From NCBI RefSeq assembly GCF_934668725.1, contig NZ_CAKUOF010000001.1, positions 62,001 through 126,000 of the forward strand: a DNA stretch of 64,000 nt, written 5' to 3'. How positions within the stretch are numbered: position 1 is the stretch's first letter; each line of letters starts with the position of its first letter. Origin of the DNA: an uncultured Dysgonomonas sp. Its GTDB lineage: Bacteria; Bacteroidota; Bacteroidia; Bacteroidales; Dysgonomonadaceae. A program made the position numbers and the translations under genes. Of this stretch, positions 46,519-55,598 are shown one piece after another. Under the pieces are notes generated by a model. The model did no database searches. It worked only from the letters and a program-made list of their open reading frames with translations, and had not been told where the DNA came from.

Positions 46519-47451
46519 TTACTCCTCCGAAACTTCTTTCTTTTTAGGTTGAATAGCATCGACCATTACTTGCATTTTTTTAGGCAGCGGTGATGATAAT
46601 TGTATTTTTTCTTTTGTTTTGGGATGCGTAAACTCTAACTCATCGGCATGTAAAGCTATCCGACGTAACGGGCTTATTTTCGAGCCGTATTTTTTATCAC
46701 CAACAATAGGATGACCTATAAATTGCAATTGAACTCGCAACTGATTTTTACGGGAAGTAGTAGGAGTAAGTCTGATAACCGAATATCTACTGTTTGATTT
46801 GATTGTTTCGTATTCGGTAATAGCCTCCAAACCTCCATTGTCAGTTTTAGATGCAAATACTACGAAGTTTTTATTTTCCGTCAACCACGAAGTTATCTTT
46901 CCGCTGGCTGGAACAAGAGGTCCTTCGATTACACCCAGATAAGAACGTCTTGGAGGATTTAATATCCATTCGTGTTGTAATTCTTCCTGTATTTCGGGAT
47001 TTTTTGCAAATATCATCAAACCGGATGTTTCTCTATCAAGGCGAAATAATACATAGGCTTTTTCCTTCGCATTTTTACCTTTGACATATTCATTAATAAT
47101 ATTATATGCTGTTTCCTTTAATAACTCTTTCCCTGTTGAAACGGATAATAATCCTGATTCTTTATCTACTACTACCAGATCTTTATCTTCATATATTATA
47201 GTGAGTCCTTTCAGCTTTTTTTGTTCAAGCTTGTGGTCTTGCTTATGAATTGAGACTATGTCTCCCGGCTTTAGTTCATGATTATGTTGTGATACGACCT
47301 TGTTGTTTACTTTGATTTGTTTGTGAACCAATAGAGACTTAGTCGCATTTCTGCTTTTTCTTACATTTTTTTCCACTAAGAAATTCAGTAACTCGGCATT
47401 CTCGGTTACTTTTATTTCTGATAACAATGTATTCTTAGGTTTTTCTTTCAT
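46519..47451 (-). CDS. RluA-family pseudouridine synthase with S4 domain
   Basis: 310 residues from the ATG at 47451. An S4 RNA-binding domain (about 20-75) precedes the catalytic domain; the catalytic Asp139 is in FRLDRETSGLMIFAK, and RKNQLRVQ and GDKKYG are the usual later motifs. An upstream TTG at 47472 is rejected because it lies inside the promoter -7 element. It modifies uridine in rRNA or tRNA; the exact target cannot be told. It leads the four-gene operon. Confidence 0.9.
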   Translation of the reverse strand: MKEKPKNTLLSEIKVTENAELLNFLVEKNVRKSRNATKSLLVHKQIKVNNKVVSQHNHELKPGDIVSIHKQDHKLEQKKLKGLTIIYEDKDLVVVDKESGLLSVSTGKELLKETAYNIINEYVKGKNAKEKAYVLFRLDRETSGLMIFAKNPEIQEELQHEWILNPPRRSYLGVIEGPLVPASGKITSWLTENKNFVVFASKTDNGGLEAITEYETIKSNSRYSVIRLTPTTSRKNQLRVQLQFIGHPIVGDKKYGSKISPLRRIALHADELEFTHPKTKEKIQLSSPLPKKMQVMVDAIQPKKKEVSEE

Positions 47452-47469
47452 ATATTTTTTATTCTGATA

Positions 47470-47477
47470 CAAAGGTA
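47470..47477 (-). promoter_or_regulatory. Putative -7 element of the rluA-proC operon
   Basis: On the minus strand the bases read TACCTTTG, an exact TAnnTTTG match, 18 bases before the ATG at 47451. The transcript would have a very short leader. No -33 TTTG is evident. Confidence 0.45.
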
Positions 47478-47539
47478 TGATTTTTTATATAGTTTTGTAT
47501 TTGTATACCTCTAATAGAATGAAGATTGTGTATATTTGA

Positions 47540-47980
47540 TTATAAAAAGATACTTTTATAGTACGTAAGATACCATTTCCCTTTTATCAACTTGTATTTT
47601 AGCAGTATATCTGTATCTGAATTCTCTATGTATATTCTATGAGTAACCGAAGTCGATGTCTTGGTTATCTTTACTTTATATATACTTTGATCCACTTGGC
47701 TAATGGGTACTTTCATCGGAATCCAATCATTTGCTTCTATAATCTTCAGATTTCTGTCAGGTTCTGAGATATCACACTTTAGAGGAAAAGTTACCCTTGA
47801 TTTTTGAAATTTGGCATCAGAGATAAATTTTGAGTAAAAGCTGTCAAAATCTTCGCCTTTCTTTTTGGATATTCTTTCTGTTTTCACTTTAGGGTTTTGT
47901 TTTTCTTTCGTTGTTTTGCAACTTAAAAGAAATATACAGCATAACCCTAATATAATAAATAAGATATGATGATTTCTCAT
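47540..47980 (-). CDS. Small lipoprotein of unknown function
   Basis: 146 residues from the ATG at 47980, giving MRNHHILFIILGLCCIFLLS with the lipidated Cys next. An upstream in-frame extension to 48064 is rejected because it would put the signal peptide inside the protein and run into the leuB terminator. The mature part is Lys-rich at first and then has a beta-rich domain (VTFPLKCDIS, WIPMKVPIS, YKLIKGKWYLTYY) that resembles DUF4348-like or NTF2-like folds, but no family is claimed. No signs of catalysis. Confidence 0.7.
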   Translation of the reverse strand: MRNHHILFIILGLCCIFLLSCKTTKEKQNPKVKTERISKKKGEDFDSFYSKFISDAKFQKSRVTFPLKCDISEPDRNLKIIEANDWIPMKVPISQVDQSIYKVKITKTSTSVTHRIYIENSDTDILLKYKLIKGKWYLTYYKSIFL

Positions 47981-48035
47981 ATGAAAAATATATTTGTTTG
48001 ACCAGAATTTGGTATTTGAACCAAAATATAGAAAT

Positions 48036-48069
48036 AAAAAAGTGAGTGACAAAAAATCACTCACTTTTT
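48036..48069 (-). terminator. Terminator of the leu operon
   Basis: AAAAAGTGAGTGA and TCACTCACTTTTT form a perfect 13-bp stem with the loop CAAAAAA. A and T runs on both flanks make it work in either direction. It lies 28 bases after the leuB stop. Confidence 0.9.
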
Positions 48070-48096
48070 AAGTTTTATACCTTTTTATTTAAAGGA

Positions 48097-49164
48097 TTAT
48101 CTTTTTACAAAATCAACAATCCAATCTCCAACTTCAGATGTAGAATAAGCTTTACTTCCAGAAGCAATATCTTCCGTTACAATGCCTTCTTCTAGAGACG
48201 CATTTACGGCATCACGAATGATTTTTCCTTCTTTTTGTAAATCAAAAGCATACTCGAACATCATCGCTGCCGATAATATGGTAGCCACAGGATTCGCAAT
48301 GTTCTTGCCTGCTGCCTGAGGATAAGATCCGTGAATAGGTTCGAATACCGATGTGTGAATGCCAATAGATGCCGATGGCAACATACCTAATGATCCTGTA
48401 ATTACCGAAGATTCGTCAGTTAGAATGTCTCCGAATAAGTTTTCTGTAACTAATACATCAAAACGTTTTGGCCATTGAATAATCTGCATAGCAGCATTAT
48501 CAACAAACATATATTCTGTTTCAACATCAGGATATTGTTTTTCGATTTCCTGAGCGACTTCTCTCCATAAACGAGAAGTACAAAGAACATTGGCTTTATC
48601 TACAACTGTCACCTTTTTACGACGTTGTCGTGCATATTTGTAAGATAAATGAAGGATGCGTTCTACTTCTTCACGAGTATACACGCAAGTGTCGTACGCT
48701 GTATTTCCATCCTCGCTTCTTCCTTGTGGGCGTCCAAAATAAAGACCACCTGTTAATTCACGTACACACATAAAATCAGCACCTTCTACCAGATCCGCAC
48801 GAAGAGGCGATTTATGAATTAATGAGGGAAATGTATTGATAGGACGAAGATTAGCATATAAACCCAGATCTTTGCGCATTTTTAATAAACCTTGCTCTGG
48901 TCTAACCTTTGCTGATGGATTATTATCATACTTAGGATCTCCGATAGCACCAAATAATACAGCATCAGATTCCATGCAAAGTTCGTGTGTTGCATCAGGG
49001 TAGGGGCTTCCTACCTCGTCAATGGCACATGCTCCTACAATACCATATTCATACGATAGTTCGTGACCAAATTTTTCACAAACAGCTTCTGTAACTCTAA
49101 GAGCCTGTCCTATAATTTCAGGACCAATACCATCACCGGGTAGTACTGCAATATTTAATTTCAT
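48097..49164 (-). CDS. leuB: 3-isopropylmalate dehydrogenase
   Basis: 355 residues. LPGDGIGPEII at the N-terminus, AIGDPKYDNN, RELTGGLYFG (the LeuB-specific loop), DKANVLCTSRLWR and VTENLFGDILTDE are present. It oxidises and decarboxylates 3-isopropylmalate with NAD+, and can also act on 3-methylmalate if the operon makes isoleucine precursors via citramalate. It is the last gene of the operon. Confidence 0.96.
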   Translation of the reverse strand: MKLNIAVLPGDGIGPEIIGQALRVTEAVCEKFGHELSYEYGIVGACAIDEVGSPYPDATHELCMESDAVLFGAIGDPKYDNNPSAKVRPEQGLLKMRKDLGLYANLRPINTFPSLIHKSPLRADLVEGADFMCVRELTGGLYFGRPQGRSEDGNTAYDTCVYTREEVERILHLSYKYARQRRKKVTVVDKANVLCTSRLWREVAQEIEKQYPDVETEYMFVDNAAMQIIQWPKRFDVLVTENLFGDILTDESSVITGSLGMLPSASIGIHTSVFEPIHGSYPQAAGKNIANPVATILSAAMMFEYAFDLQKEGKIIRDAVNASLEEGIVTEDIASGSKAYSTSEVGDWIVDFVKR

Positions 49165-49242
49165 ATCCTAATTGTTTTTGAAATATATGTTTTCTATTAT
49201 ATTTTCCTGTTTTTTGTATATAGTAATAAAAGATTTCTGACC

Positions 49243-50754
49243 TTACATATCTTCAATAATGTTCAGCATTTTTTCTGTGGCTTTTACAGCTGCTTCCGTT
49301 TGGTCTGCATCTAGTCCTCTTGTTTTAAATACTTTTCCATTAAATCTCCACGATATGACGGTTTGTACCAAAGCATCCGTGCGTCCTCCCGGAGGAATGA
49401 TTACCGAATAGTTTACAAGGTCGGGTTTGGGTTTATCTAATTTTGTATATATTTTCCACAGAGCCTTAGAGAATGCATGATACTGTCCGTCACCCGGTGC
49501 AGTCTCTTCATACTCTTTGCCATTTACTTCAATTCGGACGGATGCGGAAGGACGTACACCTTTAGATAAAATAAAGGCAAAAGCTATTATTTTTACTTGT
49601 TTGTCTTTTTCGCTGTTTCTTAGAACATCTGAGATTATATATGGAAGGTCTTCCTGAGTGATAACTTCTTTCTTGTCACCCAATTCTATTACCCGATTGG
49701 TTACTTTGGTCATATCAGCTTCGTCAAGCTCTATACCTAAGGCTTCAATGTTTTTTCGTATATTGGCTTTACCTGATAATTTCCCTAAGGCATACTCTCT
49801 AACTCTACCAAATCGCTCAGGATACAAGTCGTTGTAATACAGATTATTTTTATTGTCTCCATCGGCATGTATACCTGCACATTGAGTAAAAACATTTTCT
49901 CCAACAATTGGTTGGTTTGCAGATATTGTTAAACCCGAGTAAGTTTCTACAACTCTACTCACACGATTTAACTTCTCTTCCTTGATGGTCGTTTCAATAT
50001 TCAAGTGGTCATGTAAAACAGCAATAACACTCGATAAACTTGCATTTCCGGCACGCTCGCCTAAACCATTCATCGTGACATGTACACCATGTACACCAAC
50101 TTCCACAGCTACCATAACATTGGCAACAGCTAAATCGTAATCATTATGTGCATGAAAGTCAAAATGTAGTTTCGGATATCGTTTAGTCATTCTTCGACAT
50201 GCCCTCCAAGTGGTATGCGGATTGAGTATACCCAAAGTATCAGGAAGCATAAAACGTTTGATTGGCATATCTTTTAGATTATCAACCATAAAATATACGT
50301 AATCTTCCGAATTAAGAATACCATTAGACCAATCTTCAAGGTAGATATTTACATTTAACCCCATCTCCTGTGCTAAATACACTTCGGCTTTTATATCATC
50401 CAGATGTTCTTGGGGTGTTTTGCGTAATTGCTCAGTGACATGTTTATAAGAACCTTTAGTTAAAAGGTTTACTGTGTTACATCCAACGTCTTTAATCCAT
50501 TGTAGAGAAGCTCCTTTGTCAATAAAACCTAAAATTTCGATCTGATCGATATATCCGGCACCTCTAGCCCAATCCGTAATTTTCTTTACTGTTTTAAATT
50601 CACCATCCGATACACGGGCTGATGCAATTTCAATGCGGTTGACTCCGAGATCAACCAATAACAGGTGGGCAATACTTAATTTCTCTTGCGAGGAAAACGA
50701 AACTCCTGAAGTTTGTTCCCCATCACGCAAGGTAGTATCCATTATTTCTAACAT
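49243..50754 (-). CDS. Second LeuA-type synthase, possible citramalate synthase
   Basis: 503 residues. DRE-TIM metallolyase barrel with MDTTLRDGEQTSGVSFSSQEK, HFDFHAHNDYDLAVAN (metal ligands HxH) and GLGERAGNASLSS. The C-terminal LeuA dimer/regulatory domain includes APGDGQYHAFSKAL. It differs clearly from the leuA product of the same operon (53970-55460). Two synthases with LeuBCD suggest that one uses 2-oxoisovalerate (leucine) and the other pyruvate (citramalate, isoleucine). Pyruvate specificity is an inference; 2-isopropylmalate synthase is the alternative. The upstream gap of 80 bases holds a hairpin. Confidence 0.85.
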   Translation of the reverse strand: MLEIMDTTLRDGEQTSGVSFSSQEKLSIAHLLLVDLGVNRIEIASARVSDGEFKTVKKITDWARGAGYIDQIEILGFIDKGASLQWIKDVGCNTVNLLTKGSYKHVTEQLRKTPQEHLDDIKAEVYLAQEMGLNVNIYLEDWSNGILNSEDYVYFMVDNLKDMPIKRFMLPDTLGILNPHTTWRACRRMTKRYPKLHFDFHAHNDYDLAVANVMVAVEVGVHGVHVTMNGLGERAGNASLSSVIAVLHDHLNIETTIKEEKLNRVSRVVETYSGLTISANQPIVGENVFTQCAGIHADGDNKNNLYYNDLYPERFGRVREYALGKLSGKANIRKNIEALGIELDEADMTKVTNRVIELGDKKEVITQEDLPYIISDVLRNSEKDKQVKIIAFAFILSKGVRPSASVRIEVNGKEYEETAPGDGQYHAFSKALWKIYTKLDKPKPDLVNYSVIIPPGGRTDALVQTVISWRFNGKVFKTRGLDADQTEAAVKATEKMLNIIEDM

Positions 50755-50788
50755 AGGCGTAAGTTAAGTATTCTGCAAAAAAGAATCA

Positions 50789-50818
50789 ATGTACCTGTTT
50801 AATTTAAAACAGGTACAT
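50789..50818 (-). terminator. Hairpin between leuD and the second synthase gene
   Basis: ATGTACCTGTTT (50789-50800) and AAACAGGTACAT (50807-50818) are perfect 12-bp arms with a 6-base loop. On the minus strand a T-run (CTTTTTT) follows about 7 bases later. It may act as a partial terminator or as an RNA-processing site inside the leu operon. Confidence 0.5.
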
Positions 50819-50834
50819 ATCAAATTAATCTGAT

Positions 50835-51425
50835 TTATAATGTCTGATCTTTTTCGTATTCTTCTATAAGGGCTTTTTTTGATAGCAGATAATCAATATC
50901 ATCTAAACCTTTAAGTAAACACTCTTTTTTATAAGGGTTTATTTCAAAAGATTCTGATTTTCCTGTAGCATTATTGGTTATCGTCTGTTTTTCCAGATTG
51001 ATTGTCAGAGTTGCTTTTGGGTCTTTGTTTACACAGTTAAATATTTCTGCTAAAAATTCAGAGCTGACAATTACAGGTAGTAAACCGTTATTCAATGAAT
51101 TATTTTTAAAAATATCAGCAAAAAAGCTAGATACAACAGCTTTAAATCCATATCCCACAATAGCCCATGCAGCATGCTCACGACTAGAGCCACTTCCGAA
51201 GTTTTTTCCTGCAACCAAAATTTCACCACTGTATGTTGGGTTATTCAAAACAAAGTCAGCTTTAGGTTTGCCTTCTTTGTCATAACGCCAGTCAGCAAAT
51301 AAATTGTCTCCAAAGCCTTCTTTTGTTGTTGCTTTTAAGAAACGGGCAGGTATAATCTGATCTGTGTCCACATTCTCAATGGGTAGTGGAACATATGTTG
51401 ATGTCAATGTTTGAAACTTTTCCAT
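50835..51425 (-). CDS. leuD: 3-isopropylmalate dehydratase small subunit
   Basis: 196 residues. Swivelling aconitase domain with NVDTDQIIPARFLK near the N-terminus and the substrate loop GKNFGSGSSREHAAWAI. Together with LeuC it isomerises 2- to 3-isopropylmalate. 55 bases after leuC. Confidence 0.96.
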   Translation of the reverse strand: MEKFQTLTSTYVPLPIENVDTDQIIPARFLKATTKEGFGDNLFADWRYDKEGKPKADFVLNNPTYSGEILVAGKNFGSGSSREHAAWAIVGYGFKAVVSSFFADIFKNNSLNNGLLPVIVSSEFLAEIFNCVNKDPKATLTINLEKQTITNNATGKSESFEINPYKKECLLKGLDDIDYLLSKKALIEEYEKDQTL

Positions 51426-51480
51426 TTTATATTTTACTTTTATTAGAAAATTAAGTAACGCAAAATAGGTCTTTATAACC

Positions 51481-52872
51481 TTAAAATGTTCTTGGGTCTG
51501 TTATCTTCCCTGTAATTGCTGCTGCTGCCGCAACTAAAGGACCAGCCAAAATAGTACGTGCTCCGGGACCTTGACGACCTTCGAAGTTACGGTTTGATGT
51601 TGAAATTGCATATTTACCTGCTGGAACTTTGTCATCATTCATTGCTAAACAAGCCGAGCATCCGGGTTGACGCAAAGCAAAACCTGCTTCAATAAGAATA
51701 TCATATAAACCCTCTTCACGTATTTGTTGTTCAACCATCCAACTTCCGGGAACGAGCCAAGCTATAACATTGTCAGCTTTTTTCTTTCCTTTAATAAAAT
51801 TAGTGAACGCACGGAAATCTTCGATACGACCATTGGTACAGCTACCTAAAAATACGTAGTCAATTGGTTTTCCTTCTAATTTCTCACCCGGTTTGAAACC
51901 CATATAATCCATTGATTTTTGGAAAGAAATACGACCTGCTTCGTCTATTTCATCTAATGTCGGAATAGTGCCATTTACAGCCATCCCCATACCCGGATTA
52001 GTTCCGTAAGTAATCATTGGTTGTATATCAGCCGCATCGTATACTAATTCTTTATCGAATTTTGCACCATCATCCGTTTTCAATGTTTTCCAATAGGCTA
52101 AAGCTTTATCCCAAGCTTCTCCTTTAGGTGCAAATTCACGACCTTTCACATAGTTAAATGTTGTTTCATCAGGAGCAATCAATCCTCCGCGAGCACCCAT
52201 TTCTATACTTAGATTACAAAGAGTCATTCTTTCTTCCATCGACATATTGCGAATGGCTTCTCCTGCATATTCGACAAAATATCCTGTAGCTCCACCTGTG
52301 GTAAGCTTTGATATCATATATAGAGCCAAATCTTTAGCTGTAACGTCCTTATTTAATTTTCCATTAAACGTGATGCGCATTGTTTTAGGGCGACTCTGTA
52401 ATATACACTGAGTAGCAAGTACCATTTCAACTTCAGAAGTGCCGATACCAAAGGCAATCGACCCAAAAGCTCCGTGCGTAGACGTGTGACTGTCTCCACA
52501 AACGATAGTCATCCCCGGTTGTGTATAACCGTTTTCCGGTCCAATGATATGAACAACACCATTTTTTTTATTTCCCAAAGCATACAATGTCAATCCAAAT
52601 TCAGCGGCATTTTTAGACAATGTATCCAACTGATTTCTTGAAATCGGATCTTTAACTGGTTGGTCTTGATTAATTGTAGGCGTATTGTGGTCTGCCGTTA
52701 AAGTTGTTTTTTCAGGGCGGAGTACTTTAAGCCCTCTACTACGTAGGCCATTAAACGCTTGAGGACTTGTTACTTCATGGCAGAAATGTCTGTCAATATA
52801 CAATTGAGTGGGGCCGTCTTCTACTGTTGATACTGTATGAGCATCCCAAATTTTGTCGAATAATGTTTTCAT
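51481..52872 (-). CDS. leuC: 3-isopropylmalate dehydratase large subunit
   Basis: 463 residues of the aconitase family. The 4Fe-4S ligands are in LGSCTNGR (near 345) and GCSACLAMN (near 408-411). VCGDSHTSTHGAFG and STSNRNFEGRQG are also conserved. It overlaps the end of the acyltransferase gene by 4 bases. Confidence 0.97.
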   Translation of the reverse strand: MKTLFDKIWDAHTVSTVEDGPTQLYIDRHFCHEVTSPQAFNGLRSRGLKVLRPEKTTLTADHNTPTINQDQPVKDPISRNQLDTLSKNAAEFGLTLYALGNKKNGVVHIIGPENGYTQPGMTIVCGDSHTSTHGAFGSIAFGIGTSEVEMVLATQCILQSRPKTMRITFNGKLNKDVTAKDLALYMISKLTTGGATGYFVEYAGEAIRNMSMEERMTLCNLSIEMGARGGLIAPDETTFNYVKGREFAPKGEAWDKALAYWKTLKTDDGAKFDKELVYDAADIQPMITYGTNPGMGMAVNGTIPTLDEIDEAGRISFQKSMDYMGFKPGEKLEGKPIDYVFLGSCTNGRIEDFRAFTNFIKGKKKADNVIAWLVPGSWMVEQQIREEGLYDILIEAGFALRQPGCSACLAMNDDKVPAGKYAISTSNRNFEGRQGPGARTILAGPLVAAAAAITGKITDPRTF

Positions 52873-53954
52873 GCTGAAATATTATTTGTTGATCTTTTTT
52901 TGATTAGTTTTTTTCCTAGATTTTGTCCGGGAACTTCTATAAATTTATATGAGAAATAAGAAATTGTATAAGTTAAAACGGAAACTACAATATATAAAAG
53001 GATATAGTTTATTATTGACGTGGATAAATTAGTAACTGGTATAATACGCCCTATTCCAAAGCTATTCATCATTATAATAAGAAAGAAATGTACAATATAC
53101 ATACTAAAACTTACTTGACCGACTTTAGACAACCATTTATTACAAAGTATTTTGTATGGTTTCTTTTGCAATACGAAAATAGCGATACAAAATATGATTG
53201 TGTAAAATAAATAATAGGGTACTCCCATATAAGTAAATAGAAACAATGCTATTATGAGTAGTAACCATGTCTTGTTATTTATCTTTGTATAACTTTCTTT
53301 AGTTAACCAATAAGCAAATATTCCGATAAAGAATACAGGTAATTGGTAATAAAAGCTTATCTGATGAAAATCTAATTGGAAAAATACAAATTGATCCTTA
53401 ACGATATACATAAACAGTGTTGCAATTATCAGGCTGGTAAACATGGCAATTGCTGACGAATTTATATTCTTTATCCGTGATGCTATAAATGGAAATATAA
53501 TGTAGAATAAAAACTCTACTGAAATAGACCATCCTCCGGGTACTATTGTTTTGATCCAATAAGGATTAAGTGTATTTAGGAATAAAAAATTGCTTAGATA
53601 CCATGGCGTAGTTAGAATATCCCAATTTCGACCATCTAAATGGATATAATAAGCTGTTATAACTAATATAGCCAAATAATACATGGGGGCTATTCTGAAA
53701 AAACGCCGGATATAAAAATTCGATGTTCCATTTTTTTCACCGACCCTTCTCTCAAAAGAAAACATAAGCGTAAAAGAACTGATAATAAAAAACAATTGAA
53801 CACCAATTCTTCCATTGTATAGAATTCCAAATAGTAATTGAGGAAAGAACTCGGTTGTTGAAACTTTAAAAAAATTTGCAACATGCACCATCAAAACCAT
53901 TAATACGGCAATTCCTCGTAAACTATCTATGTATTCGTATTTTTTAGTTTCCAC
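52869..53954 (-). CDS. Membrane acyltransferase (acyltransferase-3 family) inside the leu operon
   Basis: 361 residues with about ten membrane helices. The N-terminus YIDSLRGIAVLMVLMVHVANF carries the family R-G-x-A and catalytic-type His. FFIISSFTLMFSF, NFYIRRFFRIAPMYYLAI and the GGWSISVEFLFY motif identify the OafA/YrhL-type group, which O-acylates cell-envelope sugars. It lies between leuA (gap 15 bases) and leuC (overlap 4 bases), so it must be co-transcribed with leucine synthesis although it has no known role there. The acceptor is unknown. Confidence 0.9.
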   Translation of the reverse strand: METKKYEYIDSLRGIAVLMVLMVHVANFFKVSTTEFFPQLLFGILYNGRIGVQLFFIISSFTLMFSFERRVGEKNGTSNFYIRRFFRIAPMYYLAILVITAYYIHLDGRNWDILTTPWYLSNFLFLNTLNPYWIKTIVPGGWSISVEFLFYIIFPFIASRIKNINSSAIAMFTSLIIATLFMYIVKDQFVFFQLDFHQISFYYQLPVFFIGIFAYWLTKESYTKINNKTWLLLIIALFLFTYMGVPYYLFYTIIFCIAIFVLQKKPYKILCNKWLSKVGQVSFSMYIVHFFLIIMMNSFGIGRIIPVTNLSTSIINYILLYIVVSVLTYTISYFSYKFIEVPGQNLGKKLIKKRSTNNISA

Positions 53955-53969
53955 TAATTAGCGATTGGT

Positions 53970-55460
53970 TTATTTTACAAATTTATTAATTGCATTGATA
54001 AATGCTTCAACTGATGCTGCTACAATATCGGTATTTGCTGAAAAACCGTAATAGTTCTGTCCTTCATGCTCTACTTGCATATGTACTTTACCTACATCAT
54101 CGCTTCCTTTATTTATGGCTTGAATTAAAAATTCTTGTATAATTGTTTCTCTGCGAATGATTTGCTTTACTGCTTTAAGTGCAGCATCAACAGGGCCGTT
54201 ACCGGAAGCAGATGCTTCGAATTTTTCGCCAGCAATATCAATTCCAACGTTCGCTATACTGCGAATACCTATTCCGGATGTTACTTGCAGATAGTCTAAC
54301 TTAATGCGATGCATTTTATCTGTTTCTTTTCCGGCAAGAATCAGAATATCTTCATCCGTAATATCTTTTTTTCGGTCTGCAAGTTCTAAAAAACGCTGAT
54401 ATATTTCGGCTAATTCACTATCATTAACTTCAATTCCTAAAATACTTAATCTGTTTTTTAACGCAGCACGTCCACTACGAGCAGTAAGTACGATTGCGTT
54501 ATCGTCTATACCAACATCTTTGGGGTCAATAATTTCATAAGTCGACATATTTTTAAGTACTCCGTCCTGATGTATTCCAGATGAATGTGCAAAAGCATTT
54601 CTTCCTACAATTGCTTTATTGGGTTGTACAGGCATATTCATCAAACTGGATATCATACGGCTCATAGGATATATCTTTTGTGTATTGATATTCATCTCAA
54701 TATCCAATTCTTTATGACTCTTTATAGCCATAACAACTTCTTCCAATGAAGTGTTTCCCGCACGTTCGCCAATTCCATTAATCGTAACTTCAACCTGACG
54801 TGCACCATTCAAGACTCCCATTATAGAGTTGGCTGTTGCCATTCCTAGATCTTGGTGACAATGTGTCGAAAGGATAGCATTTTTCATGTCTACATGATCG
54901 ATCAGGTATTTAATTTTCGCACCATATTCTGTTGGTAAACAATAGCCGGTTGTATCGGGAATATTTACTACCGTGGCTCCTGCATTGATAACTGCTTGTA
55001 CCACTCTTGCCAAATAAGCATTATCGGTTCTGCCTGCATCTTCTGCATAAAATTCAACATCTTCTACAAAGCGTTTGGCATATTTCACGGCAGCAATGGC
55101 ACGTTCTACAATTTCGTCTTGTGTAGAGTTAAATTTATGTTTTATATGGAAATCAGAAGTTCCTATTCCTGTATGTATACGTTTTTTCTTAGCATACTTG
55201 AGAGCTTCGGCAGCAACTTCTATATCTTTTTCAACGGCACGTGTGAGTGCACAGATAGTAGGCCATGTAACGGCTTTAGAAATTTCCACTACTGAATTGA
55301 AGTCTCCGGGACTTGATACGGGAAAACCAGCTTCTATAACATCAACACCGAGAGCTTCGAGAGATTTGGCTACTTCTATTTTTTCAATAGTATTCAACTG
55401 GCAACCGGGAACCTGCTCTCCATCTCTTAATGTCGTGTCAAAAATAAATAATTTGTCCAT
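53970..55460 (-). CDS. leuA: 2-isopropylmalate synthase
   Basis: 496 residues. IFDTTLRDGEQVPGCQLN at the N-terminus, STHCHQDLGMATAN with metal-binding HxH, NGIGERAGNTSLEEVVMA, and the SGIHQDGVLKN motif of true LeuA. The C-terminal regulatory domain (about 390-496) should give leucine feedback inhibition. It condenses acetyl-CoA and 2-oxoisovalerate. First structural gene after the leu attenuator. Confidence 0.95.
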   Translation of the reverse strand: MDKLFIFDTTLRDGEQVPGCQLNTIEKIEVAKSLEALGVDVIEAGFPVSSPGDFNSVVEISKAVTWPTICALTRAVEKDIEVAAEALKYAKKKRIHTGIGTSDFHIKHKFNSTQDEIVERAIAAVKYAKRFVEDVEFYAEDAGRTDNAYLARVVQAVINAGATVVNIPDTTGYCLPTEYGAKIKYLIDHVDMKNAILSTHCHQDLGMATANSIMGVLNGARQVEVTINGIGERAGNTSLEEVVMAIKSHKELDIEMNINTQKIYPMSRMISSLMNMPVQPNKAIVGRNAFAHSSGIHQDGVLKNMSTYEIIDPKDVGIDDNAIVLTARSGRAALKNRLSILGIEVNDSELAEIYQRFLELADRKKDITDEDILILAGKETDKMHRIKLDYLQVTSGIGIRSIANVGIDIAGEKFEASASGNGPVDAALKAVKQIIRRETIIQEFLIQAINKGSDDVGKVHMQVEHEGQNYYGFSANTDIVAASVEAFINAINKFVK

Positions 55461-55517
55461 ATAAAATTTGTCTAAAGTATGTTTCTATTGTTAGCAAACG
55501 CTGATCTATTTAATAAA

Positions 55518-55550
55518 AATAGCCTTCCTCTGAAAGTGAGAAAGGCTATT
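55518..55550 (-). terminator. leu leader terminator
   Basis: On the minus strand AATAGCCTTTCTC (55550-55538) pairs with GAGGAAGGCTATT (55530-55518) through 13 bp with one T-G, loop ACTTTCA, then TTTTATT. It lies 58 bases before the leuA ATG, downstream of the leader peptide. Confidence 0.88.
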
Positions 55551-55598
55551 GCTATATTTGTTTTAATTATTCAACCACTACGCAGCACTACTCACTCT
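55533..55598 (-). promoter_or_regulatory. leu attenuator: antiterminator pairing
   Basis: AGAGTGAG (55598-55591 on the minus strand, in the Arg-Val-Ser codons of the leader peptide) can pair with CTCACTTT (55540-55533), which includes the inner stem and loop of the terminator, using one G-U pair. Ribosome stalling at the upstream Ile/Leu codons would free it. Inferred by eye. Confidence 0.6.

Noticed and set aside
47452..47472. TTG start of the pseudouridine synthase gene
   Set aside because: It overlaps the predicted -7 element TACCTTTG, so it would not be in the transcript.
47981..48064. 28-codon N-terminal extension of the small lipoprotein gene
   Set aside because: It would bury the lipoprotein signal peptide and starts inside the leu operon terminator hairpin.
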